A stretch of 41,087 bases of DNA from Christensenellaceae bacterium (lineage in GTDB: Bacteria; Bacillota; Clostridia; Christensenellales; DTU072). Location: assembly GCA_031259085.1 (NCBI GenBank), contig JAIRMA010000004.1, positions 1 to 41,087 on the forward strand. The letters run 5' to 3'. A program made the position numbers and the translations under genes. Shown here piece after piece: positions 38,101 through 41,087 of the stretch. The notes beneath the pieces were generated by a model. That model searched no databases. It was not told the DNA's origin and saw only the letters and a list, made by a program, of their open reading frames with translations. Numbering within the stretch: position 1 is the first letter of the stretch; the number at the start of each line of letters is the position of its first letter.

Positions 38101-38185
38101 TGAAGAGGAAGAACTACTTATGGCCGCCGATGAATCCGCACCGCCTTCCAAGTCAGGTGGTAGCGGTTCCTTACAGAAAGAATGA
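35123..38185 (+). CDS. hsdR: type I restriction endonuclease subunit (HsdR)
   Basis: The 1020-residue protein has the HsdR plan: a PD-(D/E)xK nuclease near the start (D143 in LAVDFVVF and E157/K159 in TFELKN), then a superfamily-2 helicase motor. The Walker A motif is HSAGSGKSN (309-317), DEAH lies at 415-418, and FTATPKNKTLE, KFQTGFDEPLLHTMYVDKTL and QTLSRLNR follow. The motor pulls DNA until stalled, then the nuclease cuts far from unmethylated sites. All key residues are present, so it should be active. Its start lies 14 bases inside the end of hsdS. The first half is GC-richer than the part after about 36,750. Confidence 0.95.
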   Translation: MPTTDTSEKRLETIITDWLALHNGYETGALYGKGEYNKDFALDEARFFRFLEDTQPDELVKLRLESNPNERRAFLNYLSGQISKDGVIEVLRKQFRYKQAKFDLFFVLPSEGNPVSQDLFNRNIFSVTRQLQYSKENPQLAVDFVVFLNGLPIITFELKNRLTKQDVGDAVYQYQHDRDPNDIANKPLFEFKRCIVHFAVDDDEVKMCTELKGKSSWFLPFNRGYKDGAGNPPNPSGIKTDYLWKQILVKEELANIIQNYTQVIVEVDEDTKKKSEKQIFPRYHQLSAVKALLATARLDGVGNRYLIQHSAGSGKSNSIAWLAHQLVTLQSGVHGVFDSVIVVTDRVNLDKQIKNTIRKFMQVQSTVGWAVNSGDLKRLLAEGKKIIVTIVHKFQYILDDISAFHQGQKFAIIIDEAHSSQSGRLSAKMNIALSGTTGEDDDELEDKINTIIEGKKMVKNASYFAFTATPKNKTLEMFGIAYQEGDEIKHRPFDVYTMKQAIEEGFILDVLRNYMPIQSYYRIAKTVENDPQFDRKRAQKKLRLFVESNEYAIKQKADIIVEHFHSDVVSKGKVGGKARAMVVTSSIQRAIEYYYAIGECLRVRRSPYKAIIAYSGEKTVGGKSVKESDINGFPNSQIEMKFKTDPYRILVVADKFQTGFDEPLLHTMYVDKTLTDIAAVQTLSRLNRAAPQKNDTFVLDFANRSEDIGEAFSRYYRTTILSAETDPNKLNDLINTLSGLQVYDDAQTKKLVELYLGNAERDKLDPILDDCRETYIDLEVEEQILFKSSAKTFVRTYNFLAAILPYGSIEWEILSIFLMLLIPKLPTPHGDDLSEGILEAVDLESYRAEAQTMVSIALEDEDAEIDPIPVRTDVGIPVPEMDYLTSILATFHDLFGNIEWTDEDKVRRQIAELPDIVNRDEAYQNAKKNSDAQNARDESDRATMDAILGSMSAGIELYKHISSNPSLKKWIMDMVFNTTYDAPHLTVVDGSRYEEEELLMAADESAPPSKSGGSGSLQKE

Positions 38186-38832
38186 GGATTGTTGATATCC
38201 AGAGCAATCAAGATATGCCTCGCGAAAAACTGAATAAAAAAGGAGCAGCATCCTTGACGGATGTCGAGTTGCTTCAGGCCTTGATAGGAAGCGGAGTCAA
38301 AGGTAGTAATGTTAAGCAAATAGCCAAAAAACTCAGCAGTATGATTGATGATGTGGGCATTGAGAACCTTACTATAGCGGATGTAAAAGCAATCAAAGGA
38401 ATCGGTGATGCGAAGTCCACAATTGTTTTTGCAGCTTTGGAGTATTGGCGACGAAAGTTTGAAAAACAGACGCGTCCCATAATTGATTCTTCTGAAAAAG
38501 CAGCTGAACAGCTTGCCTTTATCAAAGATAAAAAGCAAGAGCATTTTATCCTGCTTACACTTGATGGGGCGAGGAGACTTATACGAGCACACACAATTTC
38601 TATAGGAACTCTTACCTCGACGCCGGTTCATCCTCGCGAGGTGTTTGCCCCGGCAATCGATGACAGAGCAAATTCAATAATCATCGGACACTATCATCCA
38701 AGTGGTTCATTGACTGTTGGGAATAAGGATAGAGAAGTTACCCGGCGGATTAAAGATGCCGGAGAATTGCTCGGCATCAAACTTGACGAGCATATCATTA
38801 TTGCAAGCAATGAGTTTGTGAGTGCATTATGA
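38182..38832 (+). CDS. radC: RadC family JAB-domain protein
   Basis: The 216-residue protein has a helix-hairpin-helix part (about 20-90, with IKGIGDAKST) and a C-terminal JAB/MPN metalloprotease-like domain. E153 in HPREVF, H170/H172 in GHYHPSGS, and D183 in the region after it are the metal ligands. RadC's real role is still unclear; early claims of a repair function are doubted. JAB-domain proteins often travel with restriction and defence genes. It overlaps hsdR by four bases (ATGA), so it is translationally coupled and a bona fide operon member. Confidence 0.9.
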   Translation: MRIVDIQSNQDMPREKLNKKGAASLTDVELLQALIGSGVKGSNVKQIAKKLSSMIDDVGIENLTIADVKAIKGIGDAKSTIVFAALEYWRRKFEKQTRPIIDSSEKAAEQLAFIKDKKQEHFILLTLDGARRLIRAHTISIGTLTSTPVHPREVFAPAIDDRANSIIIGHYHPSGSLTVGNKDREVTRRIKDAGELLGIKLDEHIIIASNEFVSAL

Positions 38833-38868
38833 GTTGTAGTTCTACCATAATAAAGGAGGTACAAACAG

Positions 38869-40290
38869 ATGACATCTTAATATATACGAAAACTGCTCAC
38901 TGAGGGCGAAAGTATAACGGTTGAGTGCAAGGAATGCGTAAGTGAACTTAATAACAGCGTCTGGGAGACGGTCTGCTCGTTTTCCAACCGCTATGGAGGG
39001 CATCTTCTACTCGGAGTGAAGGACAACGGCGGAGTCATCGGAGTGAATCCTAAAGCTGCAACACAGATGAAGAAAAATTTCGCCAACATGCTGAACAACC
39101 CGCAGAAGACATCTCCGTCGCTTTTCTTAAATCTTGAAGATGCGGAATTGGACGGCAAACTACTTCTCCACGCCTATATCCCTATGAGTTCGCAGATACA
39201 GTCTTGCTCGGGCAGGATATATGACCGCAATGAAGATGGGGATTTTGACATCACGAACTCCACCGATTTGGTAGCGCAACTGTCAGTGCGCAAATCGAAT
39301 CAGTTCACCGAGCGCGAGGTGTTTCCCTACGCAAGAGAAGACCATTTGCTCTTGGATAAGCTGATGCCTATGGTGAGGAATATGGCTGTAGGGAGGATGC
39401 CTAATCACCCGTGGAAAACGATGTCGGATATGCAGATAATCAAAAGTGCCGGTCTTTACGATGAAGATGTTCGAACCGGGAAGCAGGGCTTCAACCGAGC
39501 GGCCATCTTACTGTTCGGTCGCGAGGAAATCATCCAGCAGGTAGCGCCCGGATATGTTACCGATTGCATACTCAGAGTCAAAAACACAGACCGCTACGAT
39601 GACAGGCTGCGTGTGGAAACGAACCTGATCGAGAGCTTCGATACAATTATGGGATTTATCGCGAAGCACACAAACGACCCATTCTTTTTGATAGACAACC
39701 GCAACATCAGCGTAAGGGACAACATCGCAAAAGAAATTGTCTCGAATATCCTCGTTCACAGAGAATATTCTGGGACGTTCCCCTCACGTATCATCATTGA
39801 AAAAGAGCGGCTTGTTGCAGAAAACTGGAATCGTGCGCTCAGGCATGGTCATATTGACCCCGAGAATTTTGAACCATATCCAAAGAATCCTATACTCGCA
39901 CGATTCTTTGTTAACATCGGCTATGCTGACACTCTTGGTTCAGGTGTACGCAATCTCATGAAATACACAAAGCTCTACTCGGGCGGCAAGCCGGAACTGA
40001 TAGAAGGCGATATTTTCAAAACCATTATTCCGCTTGTAGGTGCAAGCGAAAAACAAGCGAATAACAAGCGAATAACACAAGCGAATAGCACAAGCGAAAA
40101 GAAGAACGCAATCATCAAACATCTTGAAACGCACGGTCAGGCCACTGTTGCGGACTTTGCCGATGTATTCAAATTGAGCGATGGGCGTGTCCGCGCTATT
40201 TTGCTTGAAATGACGAAGGAGAACGTGATTGAGAAAGTGGGCAAAACAAAATCGGTTTACTACGTGCTAAAGCAAAATGAAACCTTTTGA
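38869..40290 (+). pseudogene. AlbA_2/ATPase-type regulator with premature stop at codon 4
   Basis: AAAGGAGG precedes ATG 38869, but the fourth codon is TAA (38878-38880); one base change from CAA would restore a frame of 473 codons. Beyond it the protein is intact: AlbA_2 DNA-binding domain (ECKECVSELNNSVWETVCSF and the RYGGHLLLGVKDNGGVIGV segment), a linker with NHPWKTMSDMQIIKSAG, a GHKL-type ATPase-like part (AKEIVSNILVHREYSG; GYADTLGSGVRNLMKYT) and a C-terminal winged helix (ATVADFADVFKLSDGRVRAI). Such proteins act as regulators near defence islands. A shorter start at ATG 39016 would drop most of the AlbA_2 part. It lies about 35 bases after radC. Confidence 0.75.
40043..40098 (+). repeat. 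five copies of CAAGCGAA in the regulator linker
   Basis: CAAGCGAA occurs at 40043, 40054, 40065, 40078 and 40091, spaced 11, 11, 13 and 13 bases. It encodes part of the low-complexity linker between the ATPase-like and winged-helix parts. Replication slippage is the likely origin. Confidence 0.75.
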
Positions 40291-40336
40291 CATTGCCCTA
40301 AACAATTTGACGATGCCTAAACCTTTTGACGTTTCC
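40281..40336 (+). repeat. three imperfect 19-20 bp tandem units
   Basis: AACCTTTTGACATTGCCCTA, AACAATTTGACGATGCCTA and AACCTTTTGACGTTTCC follow one another directly after the regulator gene, starting in its last codons. The shared core is AAC-TTTGAC-T-CC. They could be a protein-binding array or the scar of a duplication. Confidence 0.5.
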
Positions 40337-40408
40337 TCTGGCGGTGAAATCAAAAGGGTGCAAATGTCGGAGAGACGAACACAGAACGGAGGTGAGACCG
40401 TTTGCTGA
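40313..40408 (+). CDS. 31-residue ORF of unknown function
   Basis: ATG 40313 to TGA 40406-40408 encodes MPKPFDVSSGGEIKRVQMSE and a short polar tail. It lies within GC-richer DNA and has no good ribosome binding site, so it may be a fragment. Its end overlaps the TTG start of the next frame, as in coupled genes of mobile elements. Confidence 0.35.
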   Translation: MPKPFDVSSGGEIKRVQMSERRTQNGGETVC

Positions 40409-41087
40409 ACACGATAGATAGAACCGAACGGCTCGCTCCGATGCGAAGCCGAAATCGACAAAAGCCCTTGTATCAAGCGGTTTCTGCCACTGTGCAGCGC
40501 CGCAGACGGGCAAGCGGCGCCTATCGACATTGTGTCAAAGACGACGTTTTTATAGACCCTCCATATAACACGGGCAATGATTTTGTTTATGAAGATGAAT
40601 TTGCCGACAGCATAAACTATTATAAAAAAATCACTGGACAGGCATTAAAGTCAAATCCCGAAACTGCGGGGCGATATCACACAAATTGGCTAAACATGAT
40701 GTACCCACGATTAAAACTAGCAAGAAGCCTTTTGCGCGAGGATGGTGTAATCTTTATATCTATTGACGATAACGAACAAGCTAACTTAAAAAAACTCTAC
40801 GATGAGATTTTTAGTGAAGATAATTTTATTGCATGTTTTCCACGCATCACAAAAAAAGCAGGGAAAACGACTGATGCCGTAGCAAAGAACAATGATTATG
40901 TCTTACTTTACTCGAAAACAGATACTACAAACTTTTATTTACAGCGCCATACGGATGACGGTTATAAATTTGAAGATGAATTTTTGGCGTTAAGAGGGAA
41001 ATACAAACTAAACCAAACTTTAGATTATGATAGCTTGCAATATAGTCCAAGTCTAGATTATCCCATTGAAATAGATGGAAAAATTTT
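40402..41087 (+). pseudogene. chimeric type III DNA methyltransferase (Mod), N-terminus replaced, 3' end beyond window
   Basis: A frame opens at TTG 40402 behind a GGAGGTGAG site and stays open to the window end. Its first 45 or so residues (MLNTIDRTERLAPMRSRNRQ, a short arginine-rich run, then ASGAYRHC) are not Mod-like and look like a small element protein. From about 40540 it becomes a clear beta-class Mod: VFIDPPYNTGNDFVYEDEF (motif IV, DPPY), YHTNWLNMMYPRLKLARSLL, REDGVIFISIDDNEQANLKK, then NNDYVLLYSKT. Mod proteins normally have a stretch of roughly a hundred residues before DPPY that is missing here, so the gene was probably fused by deletion. A type III Res gene would be expected downstream. 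Confidence 0.7.

Noticed and set aside
40043-40098. CRISPR-like array
   Set aside because: The 8-base repeats with 3-5 base spacers lie inside a coding linker; the size is wrong for CRISPR.
1-41087. tRNA, rRNA, riboswitch or CRISPR loci
   Set aside because: No cloverleaf with a GTTC-type T-loop, no rRNA-like stretch, and no regular 28-36 base repeats were noticed on either strand; a covariance-model search would settle this.

Overview
The window is a stretch of an AT-rich Bacillota chromosome, most likely of clostridial type. The evidence is the housekeeping cluster at 7.5-15.3 kb (M16 peptidase, dimeric dUTPase, FtsK/SpoIIIE, RimO, CinA, RecA), the strong GGAGG-type ribosome binding sites, the use of TTG and GTG starts, and textbook TTGnnn-17-TATAAT promoters. 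It cannot be placed to genus by eye.

Layout. (1) 1-1.4 kb: the 3' end of an unidentified gene, followed by decayed minus-strand genes (a GyrI-like effector-binding protein with frameshifts, a possible transporter tail, and a headless hydrophobic ORF). (2) 1.4-6.5 kb: a minus-strand GH2 beta-galactosidase diverging from a SulP anion transporter, with two similar operator-like sequences in the shared intergenic region. (3) 6.6-15.3 kb: an alpha/beta hydrolase, then the housekeeping cluster behind one near-consensus promoter. cinA is short and is preceded in the same frame by a 29-codon segment ending in TAG. (4) 15.4-17.5 kb: an LCAT-like lipoprotein hydrolase and an orphan AbiEi-like regulator, separated by a bidirectional terminator. 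(5) 17.8-23.6 kb, minus strand: a coiled-coil protein, a 1221-residue polytopic membrane protein with a DUF4091-type ectodomain, an unassigned beta-rich protein, and a Crp-like sensor domain with no DNA-binding domain. (6) 24-28.2 kb: two tandem paralogous surface proteins, one anchored by a membrane helix and one by lipidation. Each joins a Ser/Thr-rich module, resembling aerolysin/ETX-MTX2 pore-forming proteins, to a seven-repeat RCC1 propeller. (7) 28.2-29.3 kb: non-coding or decayed DNA. (8) 29.3 kb to the end: a visibly more GC-rich accessory island. It holds remnants of a mobile element, a zinc-ribbon protein, an XRE/ImmA-like pair, a small Cro/C1 regulator, a complete type I restriction-modification operon (hsdM-hsdS-hsdR) coupled to radC, an AlbA_2/ATPase regulator gene killed at codon 4, and a chimeric type III Mod gene running off the window.

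How the genes work together. The type I operon is fully overlapping (hsdM/hsdS, hsdS/hsdR and hsdR/radC all share bases), so it is probably translated as a unit. Its upstream small regulator has its own promoter and faces a perfect-consensus promoter for the XRE/ImmA pair. A 26-bp element at that promoter recurs before the zinc-ribbon gene, which suggests one regulator for both. The best candidates for undescribed biology are the twin module-plus-RCC1 surface proteins and the membrane/DUF4091 enzyme transcribed away from them.
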